Shown one piece after another: positions 15,540 through 23,546 of a stretch of DNA of 50,174 nt. Source of the stretch: Akkermansiaceae bacterium (GTDB lineage: Bacteria > Verrucomicrobiota > Verrucomicrobiia > Verrucomicrobiales > Akkermansiaceae). Under the pieces are notes generated by a model that did no database searches, was not told where the DNA came from, and was given only the letters and a program-made list of their open reading frames with translations. The stretch spans positions 1-50,174 of the forward strand of contig JALOTY010000022.1 of assembly GCA_025457665.1 (NCBI GenBank). Direction: 5' to 3'. Both the position numbers and the translations under genes were made by a program. How positions within the stretch are numbered: position 1 is the stretch's first letter; each line of letters begins with the position of its first letter.

Positions 15540-18533
15540 ATGATGCCCCCATCCTCCTCCCGGGTCCGTCTGCTTTTTCTCGCATCTCTCACCACGGCGC
15601 TGACGCTCTCCAACGCCGTTTCCCAGACCTTCACTTGGGATGGCGGCGGGACGGATGATCTTTTCGGCACAGGCGCAAACTGGGCCGGCGACAGCACCCC
15701 GGGAGTGGGTTCCGGAGTGATCCTGAACTTCGGCGGCAGCACCCGTCCCACTCCGCAGAACAACTACACCACGGGCGACAACTTCAAGGAATGGCACCTC
15801 CTCAGCGGTGCCGGAGCCGCCTTCACCATCACCGGAAACGGCTTCGGACTCTTCGATAAAATCGAAAACGATGCCGGCAGCGGCCAGACCCTCAGCATCA
15901 ACACCGCCGGCATCTACGCCCGGGATGGCTCCATCGAAATCAACCCCGTCGGCGGAAACATCAACATCGGTGCCCCCATCGAACTCGACGGCAATGCCTC
16001 CCTCAATGTTTTCGATGGCGGACTGGGCCGCACCCTGACGCTCAATGGAGCCCTCTCGAACGGCAACGGCACCGGTGGCAATGGATCGCTGGTCCTCAAC
16101 CAGACCTCCACTGTCATTCTCGCCGCAGACAGTGACTACGGCACCACGACCCTCAACAACGGCACCTTCCTGCAAGTCGGCGCGGGCGGCACCACCGGCA
16201 CCCTCGGCAGTGGCGCGGTGACCAACAACGGCAGCCTCATCTTCAACCGCAGCAACTCGCTCACGGTTTCCAATGCCATCTCCGGCACCGGCTCGGTCAC
16301 CGTCACCGCCGGCACCATCGCCTTCAACAACCAGAAGACCTACAGCGGAAACACGGTCATCAATGGCGGCATCCTCGATCTCACCGGCGGTGGCGGTGCG
16401 ACCGGCACCATCCGCGGCACCGCCACGATCAACACCGGCGGCACCCTGCGCCTCAGTGCCGGGGATGTCACCGGCTACAATACCGGCAGCGCCAGCCTCA
16501 CCACCCTCCACCTCACCGGCGGTGCCCTGAACATCAACACCACCTCCAATCAGACGCTTGGCGGAGCAGTGATCAACATGACCGCTGGCTCCATCACCGG
16601 AGTCGCCAACTCGAACCTCGATTTCTTCCAAGGCAGCTCCGCCCTCAACATCCTCAGCTCCGCGAATCAATCGTCGATCTCCGGCGTGAAAATCAATCTC
16701 CGCCAGAACAACGGCCTCACGGTCAACGTCGCCGATGGCGCGCAAAACGTCGACCTCCTCGTCAGCTCGGTGATTTCAAATTCCGCCGGCTTCACCAACA
16801 ACACGCTGAAGAAGACCGGAAACGGCACCATGCAGATCAGCGGAGCCTCGACGCTCAATACCGGCATCGAAGTCCAGCAGGGGCGCCTCCTCGTCACCGG
16901 CACACTCCGGGATCTTCCGACCGTCACGGTCTCCGCCGGAGCAATCGCGGAATTCGGAGCCACCAACATCTTCGTCAGCGGTCACGGCACCGCCGTCGCC
17001 TCCACCCGCTCGCTCATCAGCAATGGCGGCACGCTGCTCATGAACAGCAGCTTCGATTCCCGCATCGGAAACGTGACCTTGAACAACGGCGCCACCTGGA
17101 CCTCCAACCGCGCCCTCACCGCGTGGGATGCCCTGCTGGCCAATACCAACCTCGGCGCCGCCACGGTCAGTGTCACGGGCACCGGCAAGGCCACCATGAA
17201 TGGCAGCGGGGGCATCCACCTCCAGGGAGTCCAGAATTTCAACGTCGCCGATACCGTCTCCGGAGCCGGAGTGGACCTCGAAGTCAACATGACCCTCGAC
17301 AACGGCGGAACCGCCGGTGGCACCGGTGGCATCCGCAAACAAGGCGTCGGCACGATGCTCCTCAACGGCGCGATGTCCTACACGGGTGACACGATCGTCG
17401 ATGGCGGGATTCTCGCCGTCGATGGCAACCAGCAGTCGAACCGCCTCACCAACAACCACCTCGTCACGGTCAACAACACCGGCACCTTCGAAGTCCGCGG
17501 CGTGAACGCCTTGGGCACGGCAAACAATTCCATCGATGTCACCGTCAATGCCGGCGGCACCTACCGCGTGGTCAGCGGCGGCAGCGCGGTCCTCGGCGCC
17601 TCGGGCCAAAGCCACACCCACGTTCGCAATCTGACCCTTTCCGGCGGCACCGTGGATCTCTCCTTTTCCGGCGGTGGCAGCGCCTACAACAACGAGTCCG
17701 TCCAGCTCAACGGCACCCTCACCGTCAACGGCTCCCAGGCCTCGACCATCCAGTTTGGCAGCGGTGCCAATACCGGAAATGCCGGCATCGCCCTCAGTGG
17801 AAACCGGACCTTCAATGTCGGCGATGTGACCACCGGCACCGACCTCTTCGTCCTCGCGGAAATCGAGAACAATGACGGCGGCGCGGGCTCCATCACCAAG
17901 ACCGGCGCAGGCACCATGCAGCTCTCCGGTTCCCACAGCTACAGCGGGACCACCACGATCAGCGAGGGATCGATCACCTTGGCTTCCGGCACCACCCTCG
18001 CCACCTCGCAGATCGCCCTCAATGGCGGCAACTTCAACGTGTCCGGCGTCTCCGGTTTCACCCTCGGCTCCGGCCAGTCCCTCACTGGAAATGGCAGCGT
18101 CACAGGCAACCTCGCCATCAGCGGCACCCTCGGCATCGGCACCTCTCCCGGCACGATCACCTTCGAGAACGACCTCGCCCTCAACAGCGGCAGCATCTCG
18201 AATTTCGAAATCAATGGCCTCACCAGCGGCACCTTCGATCTCGCCACCGCCGCTGCCGCCGGCACTCAGGCGGTGACTTTCTCCGGCGGCACGCTCAACC
18301 TCATCTTCCAGTCCGGATTCAACTCGAATGGCACGGTGAAAATCTTCGATTTCGACAGCTACGCCGGCAGCGGTTTCACCACCGTCAACACCAGCGGCTT
18401 GGACACCGGATACAGTGCCAGCTTCGATGCCAGCACCGGCGTGGTCACCATCGTTCCCGAACCCTCCGCCGCACTGCTCGCCGCCGCAGGCTCACTCGGT
18501 CTGGCCTTCCGCAGACGGCGTCGGCAGGCATGA
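15540..18533 (+). CDS. Large beta-strand-repeat surface protein with PEP-CTERM sorting signal
   Basis: A 997-residue exported protein. It has a signal peptide ending near SNAVSQ, then TFTWDGGGTDDLFGTGANWAGD, the usual opening of autotransporter-associated beta-strand (PATR) proteins. The body is a long run of Gly/Asn/Thr-rich strands with PATR-like phrases such as GGILDLTGGG and LTKTGNGTMQISG-like KTGAGTMQLSGSHSYSG, predicting a beta-helix. There is no outer-membrane barrel. Instead the C-terminus is VPEPSAALLAAAGSLGLAFRRRRRQA: a PEP motif, hydrophobic helix and arginine cluster, the signal handled by exosortase in exopolysaccharide-producing bacteria. It is thus probably processed and released or attached outside the cell. 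No exosortase gene is in the window. A promoter lies 24 nt upstream and a likely terminator follows. Confidence 0.9.
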   Translation: MMPPSSSRVRLLFLASLTTALTLSNAVSQTFTWDGGGTDDLFGTGANWAGDSTPGVGSGVILNFGGSTRPTPQNNYTTGDNFKEWHLLSGAGAAFTITGNGFGLFDKIENDAGSGQTLSINTAGIYARDGSIEINPVGGNINIGAPIELDGNASLNVFDGGLGRTLTLNGALSNGNGTGGNGSLVLNQTSTVILAADSDYGTTTLNNGTFLQVGAGGTTGTLGSGAVTNNGSLIFNRSNSLTVSNAISGTGSVTVTAGTIAFNNQKTYSGNTVINGGILDLTGGGGATGTIRGTATINTGGTLRLSAGDVTGYNTGSASLTTLHLTGGALNINTTSNQTLGGAVINMTAGSITGVANSNLDFFQGSSALNILSSANQSSISGVKINLRQNNGLTVNVADGAQNVDLLVSSVISNSAGFTNNTLKKTGNGTMQISGASTLNTGIEVQQGRLLVTGTLRDLPTVTVSAGAIAEFGATNIFVSGHGTAVASTRSLISNGGTLLMNSSFDSRIGNVTLNNGATWTSNRALTAWDALLANTNLGAATVSVTGTGKATMNGSGGIHLQGVQNFNVADTVSGAGVDLEVNMTLDNGGTAGGTGGIRKQGVGTMLLNGAMSYTGDTIVDGGILAVDGNQQSNRLTNNHLVTVNNTGTFEVRGVNALGTANNSIDVTVNAGGTYRVVSGGSAVLGASGQSHTHVRNLTLSGGTVDLSFSGGGSAYNNESVQLNGTLTVNGSQASTIQFGSGANTGNAGIALSGNRTFNVGDVTTGTDLFVLAEIENNDGGAGSITKTGAGTMQLSGSHSYSGTTTISEGSITLASGTTLATSQIALNGGNFNVSGVSGFTLGSGQSLTGNGSVTGNLAISGTLGIGTSPGTITFENDLALNSGSISNFEINGLTSGTFDLATAAAAGTQAVTFSGGTLNLIFQSGFNSNGTVKIFDFDSYAGSGFTTVNTSGLDTGYSASFDASTGVVTIVPEPSAALLAAAGSLGLAFRRRRRQA

Positions 18534-18546
18534 ATGAGGGAAATCA

Positions 18547-18583
18547 GCGCGGCCGCCGACCTGGGACCGCGCCAAGTTTTTTT
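18547..18583 (+). terminator. Likely terminator after the large PEP-CTERM gene
   Basis: GCGCGG (18547-18552) and CCGCGC (18567-18572) form a 6-bp GC-only stem with a 14-nt loop, followed 4 nt later by seven T (18577-18583). It lies between convergent genes, where a terminator is expected. Confidence 0.5.
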
Positions 18584-18587
18584 CCCC

Positions 18588-19040
18588 TCAGTTCGAGGGG
18601 CTCATTTTCGACATCGCCTGATTGAATTTCTCGGCGATCTCCGGGGTTGCCTGCAGGAAGGGCATCAGCTTCGTCATCGCATTGCCGAGCCGCTCTTCCG
18701 AGGGCTTCATCAGTTCCTTCATCTTCGCGTCCTGCTCCGGGCTGAGTTCCTTGCTCATGCCTTGCACGGATTTCCCCAGCTCGCCGAACTCCCCGGCCAG
18801 CGGGCCGAGCTTTTCAAGCGCGGCTTCGGCCGATGCCGCATCCGTCACCGATTCCAGCACGGCCGCCAGCCGCTCCTGGAGCAGCGAAAGCCGCCTCGCC
18901 GCCTCTTCCGGCGTGGCCGGTGGGCCGCTGGGGCTTTCCGCGGCGGCTTCCGGTTTTGCGGTTGGATTGGACTCCTTTTCCCCGCAGCTGGGGAGAAACA
19001 AGATGGCACTCAAGGCGATGACGGACACAACAGGTCTCAT
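18588..19040 (-). CDS. Lipoprotein of unknown function
   Basis: A 150-residue protein with a clear lipoprotein signal: MRPVVSVIALSAILFLPS-C, Cys19. A short Pro/Ala/Glu-rich linker follows, then an all-helical region from residue 45 on (ATPEEAARRLSLLQERLAAVLESV, ELGKSVQGMSKELSPEQDAKMKEL). The helices show heptad-like spacing, so a coiled coil is plausible. I do not recognise a family. It converges with the large PEP-CTERM gene. A possible -10 (TATCCT) ends 5 nt before the ATG, but no convincing -35 was seen. Confidence 0.75.
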   Translation of the reverse strand: MRPVVSVIALSAILFLPSCGEKESNPTAKPEAAAESPSGPPATPEEAARRLSLLQERLAAVLESVTDAASAEAALEKLGPLAGEFGELGKSVQGMSKELSPEQDAKMKELMKPSEERLGNAMTKLMPFLQATPEIAEKFNQAMSKMSPSN

Positions 19041-19188
19041 GGTTCAGGATAGGGTGGGATTCATGGCCGCTGCTCCCGTTCACCGGAAAACGCAGGGCTC
19101 TCCCCCCTTCCAGAAACCATTCAGCCGGAAAGTTTCTCGAAAAGTTTTCCCGGTACCTCACTTCGCTTCGATTTCCACCCACCCGCCT

Positions 19189-19851
19189 CTACCGCTTCGG
19201 CTCATCCCCGTACGGTCGGATTTCCAGAGCCTTCGCCGGTTTTTCCGGTGCCGGCTGCTCTTCGGGCACCCCCTCGTCCTCCGCAGGTCCAGCGCCACCC
19301 TCTTCCGGCAGCTTTCCACCCTTCAGGCGCACGGCCTGATAGAGGAGATTGTAATTGTGCTGCACCGCAGAGGGAAAGGCCACCCGACCCGCCTCCACGA
19401 TCTTCTCCCGCAGCAATTTCGCCGAAAGATCCGCCACCAGGTCCGATCCCACCTTCACCGCCCCACCCACACCCGGAACCTGCTCACCCACCTCTGCCGA
19501 ACTCCGGATCAAATCGCTGGAAATCGTCCTCCCCTGCACCGCCAGGGTCGATCGCGCATTCACCACCGTGCCATCCTTGGCAAAGGTGATCTCCAGCACC
19601 GCATGATCGTCATTCGCCAGCCAGCCCCGACGGTGATCGATCCTCACGGATACAAAAATCCCGCCATCCGGTGTCGGGCTGATCTCCGGCTTGTAGCTGC
19701 GGTAACTCGCGCCCGATAGCCCATAAGTCACCGTCTCATTCTTGTCCCAGCCCCCCAGGCTCTCGCCATAGGCTTCGGTGTCCACATCGATGTCCCCACC
19801 CCGGGCAAAGCTCAGCACCAAGGCCATCGAGAAAATCACGGATCGCAGCAT
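19189..19851 (-). CDS. Exported protein of unknown function
   Basis: About 220 residues from MLRSVIFSMALVLSFARG, which looks like a Sec signal peptide with cleavage near SFARG-GD. The mature part is beta-rich (ETVTYGLSGASYRSYKPEISP, GGIFVSVRIDHRRGWLANDDHAVLEITF) and then helical (LVADLSAKLLREKIVEAGRVAFPSAVQHNYNLLYQAVRL). The C-terminal 45 residues are Pro/Glu/Lys-rich and probably disordered. I recognise no family. The frame is open upstream to 19944, but the signal peptide places the start at 19851 or 19854. It is divergent from the uracil-DNA glycosylase-like gene. Confidence 0.7.
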   Translation of the reverse strand: MLRSVIFSMALVLSFARGGDIDVDTEAYGESLGGWDKNETVTYGLSGASYRSYKPEISPTPDGGIFVSVRIDHRRGWLANDDHAVLEITFAKDGTVVNARSTLAVQGRTISSDLIRSSAEVGEQVPGVGGAVKVGSDLVADLSAKLLREKIVEAGRVAFPSAVQHNYNLLYQAVRLKGGKLPEEGGAGPAEDEGVPEEQPAPEKPAKALEIRPYGDEPKR

Positions 19852-19957
19852 CATTTCAGAACGGATTCGCAGGGACGCGCCGGAAGAGGCAACGCCCTGC
19901 CCCTCCCAAGCGCCGTCAGCCAAGGCATTTGTTTGCCCCTTCATGGATTCACGACGA

Positions 19958-19987
19958 TTGCCAAGCCCACGCTCGGAGGCTTAGCTT
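19958..19987 (+). promoter_or_regulatory. Promoter of the glycosylase-asparaginase pair, leaderless
   Basis: TTGCCA (19958-19963), an 18-bp spacer and TAGCTT (19982-19987). The -10 ends 6 nt before the GTG start at 19994, the same geometry as for the RlpA-like gene. Confidence 0.6.
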
Positions 19988-19993
19988 CACGAC

Positions 19994-20896
19994 GTGATTC
20001 GCCCTGTCGATGCCATCGTCGAGTTCCTCAAAGCCCAGGAGGCCGAGGGCGTGAAGAGCGTCTATCTCGATGAGTCGGCCCGCGAACTCCTCCGCCAGCT
20101 TCATCGGCAAAACGCCAAACCACGGAAAACCCCGGACGCGCCCGCCAAAGCCGCGCCCGCTCCCCCACGGGAAAACCCAGCGAGCCGTTTCGCTCCGAGC
20201 CCCTCTCCCGTCCCAGCCGCTGCCCGTCCCACCGCAACTCCCGCCCCCGACCTCATCGTCCCGGATTCCGGCACCGCTGCGGAAAAAATCGCTGCCCTCA
20301 AGGCCCAGGCCAAGGGCTGGCCACCCGCCGTGGCCCTCAAATCCCTGCGCGAAACCATGGTCTTCTCCTGCGGGAATCCCGAGGCCGACCTCATGCTCAT
20401 CGGCGAAGCCCCCGGATACGAAGAGGAAAAACTCGGCGAACCCTTCGTCGGCCCCGCCGGGCAGAAACTCACCGAGATCCTCCGCGCCATGCGGCTCGAT
20501 CGCAAAGACGTTTACATCAGCAACATCGTCAAATTCCGCCCCGCCACCCCACGGCAGACGACCAACAACCGCAAACCTACCCCCGCGGAAATGGCCTCAT
20601 GCCTGCCCTTCATCCGGGCGGAAGTCGCCATCGTCCGGCCCAAGTGCATCATCGCCCTCGGCGGCACCGCCTGCGAAGGCCTCCTCGGCCTCCAAGGCCC
20701 CGTCGGCAGCATGCGCGGGTCCTGGCATGACTTCGCCGGCATCCCCGTCCGCGTCACCTATCACCCCGCCTACCTCCTCCACGGCCAGGCCGCCCTCACC
20801 GACAAACGCATGATCTGGGAAGACATGCTCGCCGTGATGGAAAAACTCGGCATGCCCATCGATGACAAGCAGCGCCAGTTCTTCCTTCCGAAATGA
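19994..20896 (+). CDS. Uracil-DNA glycosylase family 4-like protein without the Fe-S cysteines
   Basis: A 300-residue protein of the UDG superfamily, which removes uracil from DNA. Residues 40-100 are a Pro/Ala/Lys-rich linker. The catalytic core has motif 1 GEAPGYEEE (residues 138-145), FVGPAGQKL, DVYISNIVKFRP, and motif 2 THPAYLL-like TYHPAYLL (255-262). Family 4 enzymes hold a [4Fe-4S] cluster with a CxxC pair and two later cysteines. Here no CxxC precedes the core, VKCRP has become VKFRP (Phe181), and only Cys203 remains. So it is a cluster-less relative; glycosylase activity is plausible, not certain. GTG start. Its stop overlaps the asparaginase-like gene by 4 bp. Confidence 0.85.
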   Translation: MIRPVDAIVEFLKAQEAEGVKSVYLDESARELLRQLHRQNAKPRKTPDAPAKAAPAPPRENPASRFAPSPSPVPAAARPTATPAPDLIVPDSGTAAEKIAALKAQAKGWPPAVALKSLRETMVFSCGNPEADLMLIGEAPGYEEEKLGEPFVGPAGQKLTEILRAMRLDRKDVYISNIVKFRPATPRQTTNNRKPTPAEMASCLPFIRAEVAIVRPKCIIALGGTACEGLLGLQGPVGSMRGSWHDFAGIPVRVTYHPAYLLHGQAALTDKRMIWEDMLAVMEKLGMPIDDKQRQFFLPK

Positions 20897-21381
20897 AAAT
20901 CCGCGTGATCACCACCGGCGGCACGATCGATAAAGTCTATTTCGATGCCACCTCGGAATACGAAATCGGCGAGCCCACCGTGCCCCACGTCTTCCGCGAA
21001 GCAGGAGTGGGCATCGAGTGGGAACTCCAGCCGCTTCTCCGCAAGGACAGCCTGGAATTGACCGATGCCGACCGCGCCGCCATCCGCCAGGCCTGCGATG
21101 AGTCGGCAGAAAATGCCATCATCGTCACCCACGGCACCGACACCATGAGCGTCACGGCGGAGACCCTGCGCGGCATCCCCGGCAAGACCATCGTCCTCAC
21201 CGGCGCGCTGGCACCGGCACGCTTCCGCGTCACCGATGCCATCTTCAATCTCGGCCTCGCCCTCGGAGCCGCGCAATCGAAAGCCCCGGGCGTCTATCTC
21301 GCCATGAACGGCACGATCTTCGAAGCCGGCAAAGTCCGCAAAAACCGCGAGGCCGGCCGCTTCGAGCAGACCGACCTCTGA
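20893..21381 (+). CDS. Stand-alone asparaginase N-terminal-domain protein
   Basis: A 162-residue protein matching only the first domain of type I/II L-asparaginases, which are normally over 300 residues. Both nucleophile loops are present: TTGGTIDKVY (Thr8 and Thr11) and VTHGTDTM (Thr82-Asp83), as is LTGALAPARFRVTDA with the usual basic-residue region. The substrate-contacting C-terminal domain is missing, yet the protein ends cleanly at NREAGRFEQTDL. Short forms like this are found in other bacteria, so it is probably a real one-domain protein. Its role is unknown. It is translationally coupled to the glycosylase gene by a 4-bp overlap. Confidence 0.85.
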   Translation: MKIRVITTGGTIDKVYFDATSEYEIGEPTVPHVFREAGVGIEWELQPLLRKDSLELTDADRAAIRQACDESAENAIIVTHGTDTMSVTAETLRGIPGKTIVLTGALAPARFRVTDAIFNLGLALGAAQSKAPGVYLAMNGTIFEAGKVRKNREAGRFEQTDL

Positions 21382-21392
21382 GTCTCCACCGC

Positions 21393-22109
21393 TCAGTTGC
21401 GGTTCGAAAGCGACATCAAAATACGAAGAACGTAGTAGAACATCATCGCGATGCTCGCAAACAGCGCCAGCGAAGCCGCCACGTGCTGGCCGGGTTGGTA
21501 GCGGTGGAGGATGTTGCTGGTATCATAAAGCACCGCACCGCCGGCGAAGAGCACCATCGCCACCGAGAACCACAGACCCAGGGAGAAACCCATCAGCAGG
21601 GACGCCACGATCAGTCCCAGCGCCACAAACCCGCCGATCTTGAGCATGCCACCCAGGAAGCTGAAATCCTTGCCACTGGTGAAAGCCACCACCGTGATCC
21701 CGAGCACCAGCGCCCCCGTGAGCACCGCCGCCTGACCCAGAATCGCCGCCCCACCGGTCAGGCCTATCGCCATCATGATGATCGGCAGGAAAATCACCGC
21801 CTCCGCCACCACATACAGGCTGAGGCCCAGATATTGCATCGCGGGCGAAGAGGAACTGGCCGCCAGACGTGAGGCCAACCAGCCCACCACCACGAAGCCG
21901 CCCAGCACCATCAGCCAAGAGTGGGGCACCTGGCCGAGGAATCGCAGCGCATAGATCCCGGCTCCCATCTGGATCAGGGCGGTTTCCAGCAGGCCGAAGG
22001 CGGTGAGCGCCACCGCCAGGTGAGTGTAGGTCTTGCGGATGAACTCACTCCGCGTTTCCGCCGGAGCCTCGATCACCGGGGAGGATGCATAGGGATTGTA
22101 GGTATTCAT
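21393..22109 (-). CDS. Bax inhibitor-1 (BI-1/YccA) family membrane protein
   Basis: A 238-residue membrane protein with about seven hydrophobic helices after a short polar N-terminus (MNTYNPYASSPVIEAPAETRSEFIRKTYTHLA). The RKTYTHLAVALTAFGLLETAL opening and the LYDTSNILHRY near the last helices are family features; the aspartate in VLYDTSNIL corresponds to the pH-sensing pair of BsYetJ-like calcium channels. Members act in calcium leak or membrane protein quality control; the role here is inference. The frame is open upstream to 22307 through a repeat cluster; the start at 22109 is preferred. A promoter is visible upstream. Confidence 0.9.
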   Translation of the reverse strand: MNTYNPYASSPVIEAPAETRSEFIRKTYTHLAVALTAFGLLETALIQMGAGIYALRFLGQVPHSWLMVLGGFVVVGWLASRLAASSSSPAMQYLGLSLYVVAEAVIFLPIIMMAIGLTGGAAILGQAAVLTGALVLGITVVAFTSGKDFSFLGGMLKIGGFVALGLIVASLLMGFSLGLWFSVAMVLFAGGAVLYDTSNILHRYQPGQHVAASLALFASIAMMFYYVLRILMSLSNRN

Positions 22110-22149
22110 GAGAAAGATGGGACGGGTCGGAAAATCCAATTTCGCTCCC

Positions 22150-22179
22150 AGCCTAGTCCTCCCTTTCCCCCTTTGGCAA
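22150..22179 (-). promoter_or_regulatory. Promoter of the BI-1 family gene
   Basis: On the minus strand TTGCCA (22179-22174), an 18-bp spacer and TAGGCT (22155-22150), 40 nt before the ATG. Confidence 0.55.
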
Positions 22180-22206
22180 GCTTTCCCCTCCCCGGCAGCA
22201 GACCAA

Positions 22207-22426
22207 CTACAGGACACACCTTCAGACCAACTACAGGACACACCTTTAGTCTGACCCCTGGCACTCGCACGAGCCCTCGTTCCCCCAGCCCACCAGGCCC
22301 ACTCCAACTAAAGGACACTCCTTGAGTCAGCATCGGGGCTTTGACGTGGACCCTCAGCACAGACTACAGGACACTCCTTCACAGACTACAGGACACTCCT
22401 TTAGTTTGATTCTCCTTTAGTTTGAT
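22207..22426 (+). repeat. Cluster of five 16-bp repeats, CTAnAGGACACnCCTT
   Basis: Five copies in the same orientation at 22207-22222, 22231-22246, 22308-22323, 22364-22379 and 22386-22401. Copies 1-2 have an A and copies 3-5 a T before CCTT; copy 3 has CTAAAG in place of CTACAG. Copy 3 contains a perfect AAGGA-CAC-TCCTT hairpin, weaker in the others. After copy 5, the word CTCCTTTAGTTTGATT is duplicated in tandem. The cluster fills most of the ~390-bp gap between the BI-1 gene and the next PEP-CTERM gene. No gene fits in it. Confidence 0.85.
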
Positions 22427-22501
22427 TCTGAGCTTTTGCGGGGATCCTCGCTTCTCCAGCCCCCTTCCTCAATCCACCCCCCCGACGACCCTCCCAAGAA
22501 C

Positions 22502-23140
22502 CTAAGACAGCCTTCTCCGGTTCAGCAGGCCAAACATCGCGATCAGGCTCATGCCCACCACTCCCGGCTCGGGGATTCCAGTGGTCACCATCGTCACGTA
22601 GCTCGGGCTCGCCGCCGTGAACTCTCCGACCAGCGGTTGGAAATTGGAGAAAGAGCTAGGGATCACGACTGAGCCCGTTAACGATACAGAACTGGGGAAG
22701 AATCGACCGGGCGCGCTGAGGACCGCCATCTCCGAGGCCCTCGTGTAATCGAAAACATCCGTCAGGAGAATGTAGATCGGCATACCTGAGAGCGATTCGG
22801 GCCCGTTTCCCGAAAAGCTTCCAGTCATGTTGCCCGAGGCGGGGGAAGGACTCGTCGCAGGACCCGCACCCAAGGTCCGTTGAAGCGGAACAAATTGCTC
22901 AAGAAAGACTTGGGCGGACTCCTCACTGAAATCATAGAAGGGAAGCACCAAAAAAGTTCCCACCGTGATGTAATAGGCACCCCCGCCCGTGAGCAAGGGT
23001 CCACCGCCCGCAGAAGCAACCCGGATGCCCAGACCGGAAGAGGGCGGGGTGGTTGGCGGAATGCTGATCGAAGCCGCCTCAAGCGTCCACGGCATGAGCA
23101 GGCACAGCAGGAAAATCCATCGCATCCGCAAGGTCATCAT
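22502..23140 (-). CDS. PEP-CTERM exported protein of unknown function
   Basis: About 212 residues beginning MMTLRMRWIFLLCLLMPWTLEAAS, a Sec signal peptide. The mature part shows no domain I recognise; it includes AYYITVGTFLVLPFYDFSEESAQVFLEQF and a stretch about an observed value (PIYILLTDVFDYTRASEMAVLSAPGRFFP). The C-terminus GIPEPGVVGMSLIAMFGLLNRRRLS is a PEP-CTERM signal, so exosortase processing is expected. ATG codons at 23140, 23137 and 23125 are all near the signal peptide. The frame is open further upstream to 23287 without exported-protein character. Confidence 0.82.
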   Translation of the reverse strand: MMTLRMRWIFLLCLLMPWTLEAASISIPPTTPPSSGLGIRVASAGGGPLLTGGGAYYITVGTFLVLPFYDFSEESAQVFLEQFVPLQRTLGAGPATSPSPASGNMTGSFSGNGPESLSGMPIYILLTDVFDYTRASEMAVLSAPGRFFPSSVSLTGSVVIPSSFSNFQPLVGEFTAASPSYVTMVTTGIPEPGVVGMSLIAMFGLLNRRRLS

Positions 23141-23326
23141 CTCAGATTGGCTTCGAAGTTCCCCCCTCTTTCGAGACCCGAAACCTCGATCGCCCGAGGC
23201 TTCCCTCCCATTCCGGGGCATGGGCGGGAGCATCATCTCATCCCGCCGGAGCCCGCAAGCACGGACTTGGGGGGACAAGGAGCCCATCCAGACCGCCAGA
23301 AATCGCGGCTACCGTACGCCAAACGA

Positions 23327-23348
23327 GGGACCCGGTTTCCCGGACCCC
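23327..23348 (-). other. Stable hairpin after the small ribosomal gene, possible terminator
   Basis: Read on the minus strand it is a 9-bp stem (two G-U pairs) closed by a GAAA tetraloop, about 50 nt after the 34-residue gene. No T-run follows, so intrinsic termination is uncertain; the rest of the 257-bp gap to the PEP-CTERM gene holds nothing I can name. Confidence 0.4.
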
Positions 23349-23397
23349 TGTCTGGTTCATTTTTCAGGATCAGATCAAGCGAACCCCGACGCAGGCG

Positions 23398-23502
23398 TCA
23401 GGACTTGTAGCGGAGCCGCTTCTTGTGGCGGTTCTGCTTCATGCGCTTCTTGCGCTTGTGCTTGTTGATCTTGGTCTTACGGCGCTTTTTGAGCGATCCC
23501 AT
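23398..23502 (-). CDS. AURKAIP1/COX24-domain (mS38-like) small ribosomal protein
   Basis: A 34-residue, extremely basic protein: MGSLKKRRKTKINKHKRKKR followed by MKQNRHKKRLRYKS. The opening MGS-x-KKRR-x-K and the K-H-K-x-KK pattern are those of the AURKAIP1/COX24 domain, the mitochondrial small-subunit protein mS38 and its short bacterial relatives in mycobacteria, Bacteroidota and Verrucomicrobiota. It would bind rRNA of the small subunit. It lies 44 bp downstream of hisG on the same strand and may be cotranscribed. No Shine-Dalgarno sequence is visible. It is too short for ordinary gene finders. Confidence 0.85.
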   Translation of the reverse strand: MGSLKKRRKTKINKHKRKKRMKQNRHKKRLRYKS

Positions 23503-23546
23503 GATCGGTGCAGGTTGGGGTTAGGTTCGGGGCTAGGAAAGGGGTT

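Noticed and set aside
22207..22426. CRISPR array
   Set aside because: The repeats are 16 bp, spacing is irregular (22-77 bp) and no cas gene is present.
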